40,803 nucleotides of DNA from Calditrichota bacterium (GCA_013150955.1 JAADJD010000056.1:1-40803); one strand, 5' to 3'. Numbered from the stretch's first letter, positions 26,764 through 35,649 are shown. Numbers and translations are program-made. The notes: generated by a model not told the origin, from the letters alone.

Positions 26764-27453
26764 TCAGGGATCCAATTCGCGAATTTTCTGGAGGGCCAGC
26801 TGGTAAATTTTGTCCACCTGCTCGGCAATGGACATATGGGTGGTGTCCAGAACGATGGCATCCGGCGCTTTTCGCAATGGGCCATGCTTACGGGTGAGAT
26901 CGGAACGGTCACGAGTCAGAATCTCCTGATAGACGGTATCATAATCGATGTCCACTCCCTTTTCCCGCAGTTCCTTCAGTCGGCGGCGCGCACGTTCCTC
27001 GGCGGTGGCTTCCATGTAAATTTTTAATTCCGCATCCGGGAAAACCACGGTTCCAATGTCCCGTCCATCCATAACCACCCCTCCCCTTCGGCCCATCTCC
27101 TGTTGCTTTTTTACCAGAATCTCCCGCACGCGGGGATTGGCGGCGACCGGATTAATATGAATATTCACTTCTGGAGACCGAATTTGCTCCGACACATCCT
27201 CGCCATCCAGCAACACGATGGTTTGATGATCATTGGGTCGGAATTCAATATGGCAGGTTTCTGCCAGTTGAGCGACTTTTTGGGCATCGGTAGTGGGGAT
27301 GCCCTCTTTTAATGCCTTCAACGTTACCGCACGGTACATGGCTCCACTATCGATATACAGATACCCCAGACGACGGGCCAGTTCCCTGGCCGTGGTGCTT
27401 TTCCCCGACGCCGCCGGGCCATCGATCGCTATTTTGATGGGTCGGCTTCCCAT
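26764..27453 (-). CDS. cmk: Cytidylate kinase
   Basis: 229 aa, normal length. It phosphorylates CMP and dCMP with ATP in pyrimidine nucleotide synthesis. The P-loop is IAIDGPAASGKSTTARELA at the N-terminus, followed by the CMP-binding YIDSGAMYRAVTLKA and the central MDGRDIGTVVFPDAELKIYM. The lid region has RRLKELREKG and the C-terminal part LTRDRSDLTRKHGPLRKA. The gene overlaps the end of rluB by 25 nt, so translation is probably coupled. It is the last gene of the scpB-rluB-cmk run. Confidence 0.97.
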   Translation of the reverse strand: MGSRPIKIAIDGPAASGKSTTARELARRLGYLYIDSGAMYRAVTLKALKEGIPTTDAQKVAQLAETCHIEFRPNDHQTIVLLDGEDVSEQIRSPEVNIHINPVAANPRVREILVKKQQEMGRRGGVVMDGRDIGTVVFPDAELKIYMEATAEERARRRLKELREKGVDIDYDTVYQEILTRDRSDLTRKHGPLRKAPDAIVLDTTHMSIAEQVDKIYQLALQKIRELDP

Positions 27454-28226
27454 TGTTGATCAATCTTCTCCCGTTGTTGTGCCACCAGTCGCTTCAGACG
27501 CTTGATTTCCTCCGGTGTCAGCTCCCGCCACTCTCCTGGCTTCATATCAGACACCCGAAGTCCCGCAAATTCGATCCGATGCAATTCTTCCACCTCGTAG
27601 CCCAGTTTGGAAAACATGCGACGGATCTGCCGATTCCGTCCCTCATGCAACTCCACCTCCAGATAACTGCGATTATCGATCCGGCGCAACTCCTCGGCGC
27701 GACAGGGAGCGGTCATGACCCCGTCCAGCTCGATGCCCGTCTGGAAGCGGTGTAAATCAATGGGACGAATCATTTTGTTTAACAACACCCGATACACCTT
27801 CTTCACTTCAAAACGGGGATGGGTGAGGTAATAGGTTAGTTCACCATCATTGGTAATCAACAATGCTCCGGTGGTATTATAATCCAACCGTCCCACCGGG
27901 AATAATCGTTCGGGAATTCCCAGCACATCGATCACCGTTTTTCGTCCCTTCTCGTCCTTAACGGTAGTGACCGTGCGCGGGGGTTTGTTCATTAAAATGT
28001 AAATGAAATATTTTATGGGATAGACGCGTTCGTTGTCGAACTCCACCACATCTTTCCGGGGATCGACCCGTGTCCCCAGTGTGGTGACCACCTGGCCATT
28101 AACTTTCACCCGGCCTTCCTGAATGTATTGATCGCACGTCCGGCGACTGGCAATGCCCGCCATGGCCAGAAACCGATTTAACCGGATTTTCCCCCGATTA
28201 TTCGGACGATTCATCTTCTTGCTCAT
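27429..28226 (-). CDS. rluB: Ribosomal RNA pseudouridine synthase, RluB/RsuA family
   Basis: 265 aa. An N-terminal S4 RNA-binding domain (RLNRFLAMAGIASRRTCDQY) is followed by the catalytic domain, with the RsuA-type motif GRLDYNTTGALLITNDGE containing the catalytic Asp, then KVYRVLLN and HEGRNRQIRRMFSKLGYEV. It converts a specific uridine in rRNA; RluB acts on 23S U2605 in E. coli, and I prefer that subtype from the position next to scpB and cmk. The start is ambiguous: GTG 28241, ATG 28226 or ATG 28214. I chose 28226, spaced 9 nt from GGGGGTGAG. It overlaps the end of scpB. Confidence 0.93.
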   Translation of the reverse strand: MSKKMNRPNNRGKIRLNRFLAMAGIASRRTCDQYIQEGRVKVNGQVVTTLGTRVDPRKDVVEFDNERVYPIKYFIYILMNKPPRTVTTVKDEKGRKTVIDVLGIPERLFPVGRLDYNTTGALLITNDGELTYYLTHPRFEVKKVYRVLLNKMIRPIDLHRFQTGIELDGVMTAPCRAEELRRIDNRSYLEVELHEGRNRQIRRMFSKLGYEVEELHRIEFAGLRVSDMKPGEWRELTPEEIKRLKRLVAQQREKIDQQWEADPSK

Positions 28227-28890
28227 GGTTGTGATACTCACCCCCGTTTTCTTTCATACCCAGAACTTCGGGATGAATCTCTTTCAGGAGATGATCTCCG
28301 AAACGTTCCTGTATTTCTTCATCAGCGGCGATAAGTTCATCAATCTCTTTTAGTTTGGGTAAATCTTTTAAACTCTTTAAACCAAAATATTCCAGAAAAG
28401 TTTTGGTGGTCTTGTACAGGAATGGGCTTCCGGGGGCCTCGGCCCGACCTGCAATGGTGATTAATCCTCGTGCCAGTAGCGTTCGAATGATCCCGTCGGA
28501 GTTCACCCCGCGAATGTCCTCGATCTCCTGTCGGGTAATGGGTTGTTTGTAAGCAATGATGGCCAGGGTTTCCAGAGCTTTCTGGGACAACTTACTTTTC
28601 TGCCGGGATTGGAAAAGTTGCTCAATGTACGGTGCAAACTCCGGCAGAGTGAACATCTGATAGCCGCCTGCCACCTCCTGAATCCGAAACGCTCGTCCGC
28701 TGGTTTCGTAGGCTTCGTTCAATTGATTAACGATCTCGCGAATTTTCCCATCGGTTAAATCGGGCACAATCTCGCGCATTTTTGCAGCGGTTAGTGGCCC
28801 CTCACTGCTGAACAGGAGAGCTTCCACCACCATGGCCTGAAACGCCGGCGGCATTTTCTCCACGGATGATGACGTTGTTGATTTACTCAT
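28198..28890 (-). CDS. scpB: Segregation and condensation protein B
   Basis: 230 aa. It is the winged-helix partner of the SMC-kleisin complex that compacts and segregates chromosomes. Two winged-helix domains are visible: residues about 14-95 (VVEALLFSSEGPLTAAKMRE) and 100-170, the latter with ALETLAIIAYKQPITRQEIE, IRGVNSDGIIRTLLARGLI and LYKTTKTFLEYFGLKSLKDL, the family signature. The C-terminal 40 residues are acidic and probably disordered. The partner gene scpA lies 441 bp upstream on the same strand, separated by a repeat element; in most genomes the two are adjacent. Confidence 0.97.
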   Translation of the reverse strand: MSKSTTSSSVEKMPPAFQAMVVEALLFSSEGPLTAAKMREIVPDLTDGKIREIVNQLNEAYETSGRAFRIQEVAGGYQMFTLPEFAPYIEQLFQSRQKSKLSQKALETLAIIAYKQPITRQEIEDIRGVNSDGIIRTLLARGLITIAGRAEAPGSPFLYKTTKTFLEYFGLKSLKDLPKLKEIDELIAADEEIQERFGDHLLKEIHPEVLGMKENGGEYHNHEQEDESSE

Positions 28891-29036
28891 TCGCGTTCAA
28901 CCTCTCCCAGGGTTACCCAGAGCCCAGGAACCGTATCCAGCAAAACCAAGAACCAGAAAACCATGGCCGGGATGGTGCGTTTTCTTCCACCCCCGTACCG
29001 CTCCAGGATTTTTTGAATTCCACCGTTGGTTGCCAA
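28887..29036 (-). CDS. Possible 49-residue membrane peptide ending in an ATGA overlap with scpB
   Basis: A short frame contains IQKILERYGGGRKRTIPAMV, then FWFLVLLDTVPGLWVTL and the ending GEVERE. Its TGA overlaps the scpB ATG as ATGA. The only start is TTG at 29036, without a ribosome site, and a stop lies just upstream, so it may be a remnant of a longer gene. A chance frame is also possible. Confidence 0.25.
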   Translation of the reverse strand: MATNGGIQKILERYGGGRKRTIPAMVFWFLVLLDTVPGLWVTLGEVERE

Positions 29037-29119
29037 TCGAAATCTTCATGATTTATTGCCATTCATTGCTGGCAAAATTACGGCATGGAACCCCGGTGAG
29101 CAAGAAGAGAAAAAAATGA

Positions 29120-29298
29120 TTAAACCCAAAAAATGCATTTAACCGCGAATCACACGAATAAAACCAAAATACATCCACAAAATTGCGAATAAATCAAGAA
29201 AGCAAGTTTTTCATCCAGAAACAATTCAATTTATTTTATTCATTTTATTTGTGTTTATTCGTGTGATTCGTGGTTTAGCGATTTATCCGGGTTTATCA
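29120..29298. repeat. Dispersed repeat family A, copy 6, between scpA and scpB
   Basis: Left end AAACCCAAAAAATGCATTTA then ACCGCGAATCACACG; right end GTGATTCGTGGTTTAGCG then ATTTATCCGGGTTTA. The core has TTCATCCAGAAACAATTC. The gap 28891-29331 holds this element, the small frame above and nothing else I can support. Confidence 0.8.
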
Positions 29299-29331
29299 AA
29301 TTTCCAATCGTAAAGCAGAAAGCACCCTTTC

Positions 29332-30102
29332 TCAACCCAGCGGCACTTCCTGATCCCGCAATTGCAGATACCGTTCCATGCTCATGGCACCCTGTGGCTG
29401 CAGACGAATTTCTCCAAAAATTTCCGTCTGCTTTGCGCGAATCATTCCCAGTCGCATCAGATCCAGCAACGCCATAAAGGTGACGATTAATCGAATCTTT
29501 TCGCGAATTGGGGCCACCAGTTCATCGAACAACAGATAGGCCTTTCCTTCCAGTTTCTTCAGGATGAATTCCACCTGATCTTCCAGGGTGACTTTGATGG
29601 TCTGTACATGATGAATGGTGACTTTGGGCATGTTGTCCAGGGCCCGTTTCATGGCGGTAAGGAGATCAAATAGGGTGGCATCCATCAGCGGTTCGGGCTC
29701 GGATGCGCTCTCAAACTGTTGTTTCAGGTGGCGTACATCGCGGGGAAATTCGCGTGCATGCAGTTCTTCCCTGGCCCGTAGATGTTCCGCTGCCTCCTTA
29801 AAACGCTTGTACTCCAGCAATTGCTCCACCAGGGCCTGACGGGGATCCTCCGGTTCGCTCTCCTCTTCACCAGGGGGTGCAGGCAGTAACATCCGGGTTT
29901 TGATGAGCATCAGGGTGGCGACCATCTCAATGAACTCGCCTGCAATTTCCAGATCCAGCATCTGCATCAGTTCAATATATTCCAGATACTGGCGGGTGAT
30001 TTCGGCGATGGGAATATCGTAAATATCAATTTCGTTCTTTTTGATCAGGTAAAGCAGCAGATCAAAGGGGCCTTCAAAAACGGGGAGTTTAATTTTGTAC
30101 AT
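29332..30102 (-). CDS. scpA: Segregation and condensation protein A (kleisin)
   Basis: 256 aa, normal length. ScpA bridges the SMC heads and binds ScpB. The N-terminal signature YKIKLPVFEGPFDLLLYLIK is followed by EIDIYDIPIAEITRQYLEYI and MATLMLIKTRMLLP-like text (VATLMLIKTRMLLPAPP). An acidic linker and a variable middle come next. The C-terminal winged helix runs through LIVTFMALLDLMRLGMIRAK and TEIFGEIRL. It starts 40 nt after trpS, so the two are probably cotranscribed. Confidence 0.97.
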   Translation of the reverse strand: MYKIKLPVFEGPFDLLLYLIKKNEIDIYDIPIAEITRQYLEYIELMQMLDLEIAGEFIEMVATLMLIKTRMLLPAPPGEEESEPEDPRQALVEQLLEYKRFKEAAEHLRAREELHAREFPRDVRHLKQQFESASEPEPLMDATLFDLLTAMKRALDNMPKVTIHHVQTIKVTLEDQVEFILKKLEGKAYLLFDELVAPIREKIRLIVTFMALLDLMRLGMIRAKQTEIFGEIRLQPQGAMSMERYLQLRDQEVPLG

Positions 30103-30142
30103 TCACACCTCAAATTTAGGCAGCAGAGTTTTTCCGGCCAGA

Positions 30143-31153
30143 CTACACGCTGGACACCTTAAAATAACGGTATTGTAAAACGCCGGCGGCCTTGCGAACA
30201 CGTTCCATCACCGCCTCCGCTCGTTCTCTGGCCCGCAGCGCTCCATCCCGTAACACCTGATACACATAGTCGCGATTTTTCAGCAGATCCTCCCGGCGCT
30301 TCCGATGCGGTTCGAAATACGTCCAGATTTTTTCCAGCAATTCCTTCTTTGCCTGCCCGTATCCATAGCCACCCGCCAGGAATTTCTGGCGCATATTTTC
30401 CGTTTCCTCGGGGGTGGCAAAAAGTTTGTACAGGGCGAAAATGGTCGATTTATCGGGATCCTTAGGTGCCTCCAGCGGAGTCGAATCGGTCACAATCCGC
30501 ATCACTTTCGATTTCAGGGTTTTATAATCCGCAAAAATCTCGATGGTGTTGTCGTAACTCTTGCTCATTTTCTGCCCATCGATGCCGGGCACCACCGCCA
30601 CTTCGGGTAAAATTAGTTCTTCGGGAATAACGAACGTTTCTCCAAATATGCCATTGAATTTCTCGGCCATGTCCCGGGTCATTTCCAGGTGTTGCTTCTG
30701 GTCTTTCCCAACGGGAACCAGCTCCGAATCATAGATCAAAATGTCCGCCGCCATTAACACCGGATAGGCAAACAATCCATGATTGGGTGAGATTCCCTTG
30801 GCGATTTTATCTTTATACGAGTGCGCCCGTTCCAGCAAGCCCATGGGTGTGATGGTGGACAGGATCCAGGCCAGTTCGGTAACTTCCGGCACATCGGATT
30901 GGATAAACAGCGTGGCCTTGTCCGGATTCAATCCCAGCGCCAGATAATCCAGGGCAACCATGAAGGTGTACTCCTCAAGCGTGCGCTTATCGTGAATGGT
31001 GGTCATCGCATGGTAATTGGCCACAAAATAATAGCACTCGTTATTCTCCTGCAACATGATGTGCTGGCGAATCGCTCCGAAATAGTTTCCAATGTGCAGC
31101 GCCCCTGATGGTTGAATACCGCTCAAAATGCGTTTTCCGGAAATGTTCAACAT
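30143..31153 (-). CDS. trpS: Tryptophanyl-tRNA synthetase
   Basis: 336 aa, class I aminoacyl-tRNA synthetase that charges tRNA-Trp. The HIGH-type motif is in SGIQPSGALHIGNYFGAIRQ and the KMSKS loop in GIDGQKMSKSYDNTIE. Between them are the usual family phrases SDVPEVTELAWILSTITPMG and HNHGLFAYPVLMAADILIYD-like text (PNHGLFAYPVLMAADILIYD). The AAGGAGGAG site fixes the start. The upstream HNH gene ends 18 nt before it, and scpA follows. Confidence 0.98.
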   Translation of the reverse strand: MLNISGKRILSGIQPSGALHIGNYFGAIRQHIMLQENNECYYFVANYHAMTTIHDKRTLEEYTFMVALDYLALGLNPDKATLFIQSDVPEVTELAWILSTITPMGLLERAHSYKDKIAKGISPNHGLFAYPVLMAADILIYDSELVPVGKDQKQHLEMTRDMAEKFNGIFGETFVIPEELILPEVAVVPGIDGQKMSKSYDNTIEIFADYKTLKSKVMRIVTDSTPLEAPKDPDKSTIFALYKLFATPEETENMRQKFLAGGYGYGQAKKELLEKIWTYFEPHRKRREDLLKNRDYVYQVLRDGALRARERAEAVMERVRKAAGVLQYRYFKVSSV

Positions 31154-31171
31154 CCTGCCCGCTCCTCCTTG

Positions 31172-31675
31172 TTAGTCCAGAAACAAATAGGGTTTCCACT
31201 TTTCATCCTTTATGCCAATAAAGTGTTGAAAATAAAAGAAATGATTGGGTTTTCTGGGCTTGCTGATTAGCCGCATACCGGCCTGCTCCGGTGTGCGGTT
31301 GGCCTTTCGATTGTTACACGGTAAACAGGCTACTACCAGATTTTCCCAGGTGTCCTTTCCGCCGTACTGCTTGGGAATCACATGATCTATGGTTAAAGGA
31401 ATGGTACGTTTACCGCAATATTGACAGGTGTAGTTGTCCCGAATCAGCAGATTTTTCCGGTTCAGTACAATTCGCTTCTTTGGCGCCCGAATGTACGAAA
31501 TCAGCCGAATAACGCTGGGAATCGGATAACGGGTATTAATGGAACGGATCCACCCACTATCCCGCTCAATGACCTCGGCTTTCCCCAGATAAAGCAAAAT
31601 CACCGCCTTTTTGATGTTGCAAACGCTCAGGGGCTCGTAATTTTGATTGAGTAACAGTACACTCTTGTTTAACAT
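31172..31675 (-). CDS. HNH endonuclease domain protein
   Basis: 167 aa. The C-terminal half is an HNH nuclease with a zinc ribbon: CQYCG and [11 protein letters not shown] supply four cysteines, and [20 protein letters not shown] contains the catalytic His and Asn. The N-terminal half ([20 protein letters not shown], then [13 protein letters not shown]) is typical of the widespread chromosomal HNH family near housekeeping genes, whose substrate is not known to me. GGGAG lies 6 nt before ATG. It heads the run HNH-trpS-scpA. It is not associated with phage or restriction genes here. Confidence 0.93.
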   Translation of the reverse strand: MLNKSVLLLNQNYEPLSVCNIKKAVILLYLGKAEVIERDSGWIRSINTRYPIPSVIRLISYIRAPKKRIVLNRKNLLIRDNYTCQYCGKRTIPLTIDHVIPKQYGGKDTWENLVVACLPCNNRKANRTPEQAGMRLISKPRKPNHFFYFQHFIGIKDEKWKPYLFLD

Positions 31676-31758
31676 CTCGAAACTCCCAATAGAATAAAAA
31701 TATAAACGACTGTTAAAAGGATTGTCAAGCAGAATTCAGGGTTTGCCCGCTGGCTTTA

Positions 31759-31921
31759 TCCCCAATTATGCATGAAACCGCGAATCACACGAATAATACC
31801 AAAAATATCCACAAAATCACGAATAACCCCGGAAACAAAACTTCACCCGGATAAAATCCAATGTAATTTTTTATTTGTATTAATTCGTGTAATTTGTGGT
31901 TTCATGCATAATCTGGGTTCA
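31759..31921. repeat. Dispersed repeat family A, copy 7
   Basis: Left end CCCAATTATGCATGAAACCG, right end GTGGTTTCATGCATAATCTG then GGTT; the terminal arms are nearly perfect inverted copies. It lies directly before a family B block. Confidence 0.85.
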
Positions 31922-31990
31922 TACGGCTCAATGGGATACGAAAAATCGGTCGGGGTGGATGTCTTCTGGTAGGGATTTCGGATATCAATT

Positions 31991-32680
31991 ATTGTAGCCC
32001 GACTCTCCAGAGTCGGTAGCCGGAGGCTTGTTTGGTTTCATCGATCATGGTCAGGGTAGCCGCAGGCTTTCGCCTGCGTTCTCCAAATGGGCCTACCTTT
32101 ACGCGGGCGTAAAGCCCGCGCCTACCATTGCATACTGCTGACTGCCTACTGGAAATTGGACAAAAAGCCCGCACCAACGTGTGTAGCCCGACTCTCCAGA
32201 GTCGGTAGCCTTCGCCCGCCAGGGCGGAGGCTTGTTTCGTTTCATTGATCATGGTCAGGGTAGCCACAGGCTTTCGCCTGCGTTCTCCAAATGGGCCGGC
32301 CACTACGCGGGCGTAAAGCCCGCGACTACCATTGCATTCTGCCAATTGCAAACTGCCTACTGGAACATGGGCGTAAAGCCCGCGCCTACCAGTGCATACT
32401 GCTGACTGCCTACTGGAAATTGGACAAAAAGCCCACACCAACGTGTGTAGCCTGACTCTCCAGAGTCGGTAGCCGGAGGCTTGTTTGGTTTCATCGATCA
32501 TGGTCAGGGTAGCCGCAGGCTTTCTCCTGCGTTCTCTAAATGGGCCTGTCATTACGCGGGCATAAAGCCCGCGGCTACCATTGCATACTGCTGACTGCCA
32601 ACTGCCAACTGGAAATTGGACAAAAAGCCCGCGGCTATCCATTGCTCATCGCAGACTGCGAATTGCCTACTGCCAACTGT
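31991..32680. repeat. Dispersed repeat family B, third and largest block
   Basis: About three and a half tandem units of some 230 bp contain GTAGCCCGACTCTCCAGAGT, GATCATGGTCAGGGTAGCC, GCAGGCTTTCGCCTGC and GCGGGCGTAAAGCCCGCG. The long minus-strand frame across them is low-complexity and repeats with the DNA, so I treat it as an artefact. Confidence 0.85.
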
Positions 32681-32754
32681 GGACGGCAACTAATACGTGG
32701 AATTTCATCTAAAAAATACGCCATCAAAGTTTCGCAAATTAAAAATTAATGCCA

Positions 32755-32783
32755 TTGGAAAACCCACTTTCCCACCCTATATT
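32755..32783 (+). promoter_or_regulatory. Promoter-like pair for the FKBP lipoprotein gene
   Basis: TTGGAA and TATATT are separated by exactly 17 bp, 75 bp before the ATG. The predicted leader contains a hairpin CCGTTT/AAACGG (32802-32818) followed by TCTTTT, which could act as a weak attenuator. Confidence 0.5.
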
Positions 32784-32857
32784 CTCCTTTCAAAGATTTT
32801 CCCGTTTTGCAGAAACGGTCTTTTAAAAACGAACCAAATATCAAAAGGAGTCAGCAC

Positions 32858-33346
32858 ATGCGTTTATTTTTTATTTTGATTCTGGGCATTGCCCTTCTGG
32901 TTGGCTGCTCGAAAAATCAAGAAGAAAGCAGCACACCCCAGACCATGGATAATGAGCCCCAGGTGGAACAACCCCGAACCAGTGGCCCTCAGATGTTGAG
33001 TGAAGATGCCTACAAGGTCACTGCCTCGGGACTCCGTTATGCCATTCTAAAGCCTTCAGACGGCCCTCAGCCCAAACGCGGGGACAAGGTCATTGTCCAT
33101 TACGAAGGATGGTTGACGGATGGCACCAAATTCGATAGCTCTTACGATCGAGGTCAACCCATCATGTTCGTTCTGGGGCAGGGACAGGTGATTCCGGGAT
33201 GGGATGAGGGAATTTCCCTTCTGCATGTGGGAGAACGCGCTCAGCTTATTCTCCCGCCAGAACTGGCCTACGGAGAGCGAGGCATTGGCCCCATTCCCCC
33301 CAACTCCACCCTCATCTTTGAAGTGGAAATTGTGGGAATCGAATAA
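32858..33346 (+). CDS. FKBP-type peptidyl-prolyl isomerase lipoprotein
   Basis: 162 aa. The start at 32858 is chosen because AAAAGGAG sits 8 nt upstream; the frame is open farther but would hide this site. Signal peptide MRLFFILILGIALLVGC has lipobox LVGC (Cys17). After a 40-residue polar linker comes one FKBP domain (about 68-162): GDKVIVHYEGWLTDGTKFDS, then FVLGQGQVIPGWDEGISLLH, then PPELAYGERG and the closing strand STLIFEVEIVGIE. The aromatic pocket residues (Tyr, Phe, Trp of VIPGWDEG, Tyr of LAYGERG) are present. It should catalyse proline isomerisation in folding of envelope proteins. A strong terminator follows. Confidence 0.95.
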   Translation: MRLFFILILGIALLVGCSKNQEESSTPQTMDNEPQVEQPRTSGPQMLSEDAYKVTASGLRYAILKPSDGPQPKRGDKVIVHYEGWLTDGTKFDSSYDRGQPIMFVLGQGQVIPGWDEGISLLHVGERAQLILPPELAYGERGIGPIPPNSTLIFEVEIVGIE

Positions 33347-33365
33347 CATCGGTAAACACGCATTT

Positions 33366-33397
33366 AAAAAGCCTTCCTGATTCAGGAAGGCTTTTTT
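33366..33397. terminator. Bidirectional rho-independent terminator between convergent genes
   Basis: A 15-bp perfect stem AAAAAGCCTTCCTGA / TTCAGGAAGGCTTTTT has no spare loop bases beyond the centre and a T-tract on both strands. It lies between the FKBP gene (plus) and the M20 peptidase gene (minus). Confidence 0.92.
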
Positions 33398-33475
33398 CAT
33401 TATCCGAACGGATTCCCTTTTGCATCCAACCGATCCGTTGTTTGGCCAGCCCGGCGGAACCATTCCCACCCCACA

Positions 33476-34720
33476 TCACGCTTCCTGCAGAGCCACATGG
33501 GCAAACACTTTGGCATCATTCACCATATAGTCAATCACGGCATATTCATTGGGTTGATGGCACATGTCGTCCAGGGTTGACCACACAGCAACGGGCAAAC
33601 CGGCCTTGCGGAAAAAGGCGGCAACGGTTCCCCCACCAATACCTCTCGGTGTAGCGGTTACGCCATACACTTCCTGAATGGCACGTTGCAGTCGCTTCAC
33701 CACCTCTGCATCGGGTGGAGTTGGGGGAGCCGCCTCCAGCAATTGCACCGGCTCAAAGGTAATCGTTACCCCAAATCGCTTTTCAATGCCATCGCAAATC
33801 TGCCGGATGGCCGTCAGCAACTCATCCACCGAATATTCGGGCAGCAACCGGCAATCCAGATAAAAGACATCCTCTCCGGGAATGGTGTTCACATTTTGAA
33901 CATTGGGTTCTTTCTGAGTGGGCTCGAACGTGCTGATGGGCGGTTCAAACATCTCGTTACGGGCATTAAATTGCTGATACAGCGTATCCAGCTCTACCAT
34001 CAGATAAGACGCTGCCTTAAAGGCGTTTATCCCATGTCCGGGGAGGCTGGCGTGACATTGTTTCCCTTTGGTTACAAACTTCAACCAGACGATGGCTTTT
34101 TCCGCCACTTCAATCATGTCGGAGGTGGGTTCACCGGCGTCGGGTACGATGATGATATCTTCCTTTTTAAAAAGATCGGGATGATGCTTGAGCAGGTACT
34201 GGAGTCCGTACTCCGAACCCGTCTCCTCATCAGCCACCAGAACCAGCCCCAGATCAAAATAAGGCGATATGCCCGTCTCCAGAAACGCCTTTGCCGTAAA
34301 GATCGCACTGGTGAGTCCCTGTTGATTGTCCTCCGTGCCCCGACCATAAATTTTACCATCCTTCACCACCACCTGCCAGGGATCTGTTTCCCACAGTCCC
34401 CGATCGCCTTCGGGGACAACGTCCATGTGCGCCATGATCCAGACCGTTTTATGGGAATGTTTGCCCGGCAATCGGGCAATTAAATTGGGACGCTTGCCTT
34501 CCTTAGCTCGCGGATCCGGCGCATCGATCTGTTGTATATCGGTAAGCCCGATCTTTTTCAAATAATCTTTGATGAACAGCGCCCGATCCCATTCCCCTTC
34601 CCCACCGTTTTCCGGTGCCAGTGCCGGTATGGCCGTAATGGCCTGCTGAAAACGAACCATCTCTTCCCGAAGTTCATCCAGTTTCCGGCGTACGGTCTCA
34701 AATGCTTGTTTCGAAATCAT
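33476..34720 (-). CDS. M20-family metallopeptidase (ArgE/DapE-like)
   Basis: 414 aa, cytoplasmic. Metal-ligand and catalytic motifs are in the usual order: MAHMDVVPEGD (first His and Asp), YGRGTEDNQQG (bridging Asp), VADEETGSEYG (general-base Glu and ligand Glu), then PDAGEP and the C-terminal ligand His in TLDDMCHQPNEY. The lid/dimerisation domain starts near residue 215 (VWLKFVTKGKQCHASLPGHG). This is the fold of DapE, ArgE and peptidase-T-like enzymes. The sequence resembles the archaeal-type DapE/ArgE group, but the substrate cannot be fixed. AAAGGAGAGG precedes ATG. It stands alone with a terminator at its 3' side. Confidence 0.9.
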   Translation of the reverse strand: MISKQAFETVRRKLDELREEMVRFQQAITAIPALAPENGGEGEWDRALFIKDYLKKIGLTDIQQIDAPDPRAKEGKRPNLIARLPGKHSHKTVWIMAHMDVVPEGDRGLWETDPWQVVVKDGKIYGRGTEDNQQGLTSAIFTAKAFLETGISPYFDLGLVLVADEETGSEYGLQYLLKHHPDLFKKEDIIIVPDAGEPTSDMIEVAEKAIVWLKFVTKGKQCHASLPGHGINAFKAASYLMVELDTLYQQFNARNEMFEPPISTFEPTQKEPNVQNVNTIPGEDVFYLDCRLLPEYSVDELLTAIRQICDGIEKRFGVTITFEPVQLLEAAPPTPPDAEVVKRLQRAIQEVYGVTATPRGIGGGTVAAFFRKAGLPVAVWSTLDDMCHQPNEYAVIDYMVNDAKVFAHVALQEA

Positions 34721-34977
34721 TGGCCTCTCCTTTTGTATCCGTTTATCATGCTATTTCAATCTTTCCATCAATATAATCATTTCCTACTCGAAAAAGCCGA
34801 CAGAAATTTTCATTTCCAACTCCCAACGGCTTCTGCCTCGGGTAAGGTCATAAATGTGAATCCCCAAAACAAAGGGGCAAATCGAACCGGTGCCGGTTAT
34901 TCGCTCGCGGACATTCCTTGAAGCCATTCCGTGAATACACCCCTCTCACGCCCGTTTTGACTATGATTTCCTCCTGA
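34721..34977. other. Intergenic stretch without a supported gene
   Basis: Upstream of the M20 peptidase I see only short chance frames and a weak hairpin (CCCCAAAACAAAGGGG). It must contain the peptidase promoter. Confidence 0.4.
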
Positions 34978-34978
34978 T

Positions 34979-35152
34979 TAAACCCAGATTATGCATTAGC
35001 CTACGAATTACACGAATTAACACCAATATAAATAATAAAATGCACTTGATTCTATCTGGATGAAAATGCTTCCCGGGATATATTCGCTATTTTGTTGATA
35101 TTATTCGAATTCATTCGTGTGATTCGTGGTTTAACGCATTATTTGGGTTAAA
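34979..35152. repeat. Dispersed repeat family A, copy 8
   Basis: A well-preserved copy with left end AACCCAGATTATGCATTAGC and right end GGTTTAACGCATTATTTGGG then TTAA. The core TATCTGGATGAAAATG is identical to that of copy 3 at 8606-8785. Confidence 0.88.
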
Positions 35153-35190
35153 ATTACCTGCCATGTCGCATCGTGAATAATTTTCCGAAA

Positions 35191-35649
35191 CTAATCCAAT
35201 GGCACCCCCAGACGCCGCAATTTTTCCTTTAACCGGACAACATGGCCACCTTCCCAGTACACCCGTTGACATGATGGACAGCGATAAAATTGATCCACCC
35301 ACTGATAGACTTTTTCCGGCACGACCTGCTTTACCGCAGCTTTCTCAACCGGTTCAATCGCCACATTACACCGACTGCAGCGGCTGAGAAAATTCAAATC
35401 CTGCAGTATGGGCAGGGTTTGACACAACTGGCGGAACTGTTCTTCCAGACGGCCGGAGGGGATCAGGTGCTTTTGTGTTCCTGGCCAGAGATGCCAGTGG
35501 GCAGGACTGGTGGTTAAAAAAATCCGATCCTTGAAACAGGTATACCGACGATGGGCATCCGGAAACGAAGAAACCACTTCCACATCATGGCCCAAAAAGC
35601 GTAAGTATCGCGCCAGCCCGATTAACATGGAATCGCACAAAAATTTCAT
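35191..35649 (-). CDS. Mut7-C RNase-domain protein (DUF82)
   Basis: 152 aa. The N-terminal half has the PIN-like start MKFLCDSMLIGLARYLRFLG with an early Asp; the C-terminal half is a zinc ribbon with CSRC and FYRCPSCQRVYWEGGH. This is the Mut7-C arrangement, proposed from family analysis to be an RNase fused to a zinc ribbon. The catalytic site usually includes further Asp residues in the middle, which are less clear here (DRIFLTTSP). Start: ATG 35649 matches the family start; a GTG 15 nt upstream is possible. Cytoplasmic, single gene. Confidence 0.85.
   Translation of the reverse strand: MKFLCDSMLIGLARYLRFLGHDVEVVSSFPDAHRRYTCFKDRIFLTTSPAHWHLWPGTQKHLIPSGRLEEQFRQLCQTLPILQDLNFLSRCSRCNVAIEPVEKAAVKQVVPEKVYQWVDQFYRCPSCQRVYWEGGHVVRLKEKLRRLGVPLD

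Noticed and set aside
31989-32642. A 217-codon minus-strand frame rich in GSRGLYARV
   Set aside because: It follows family B repeat units exactly, so it is translation of a non-coding repeat.
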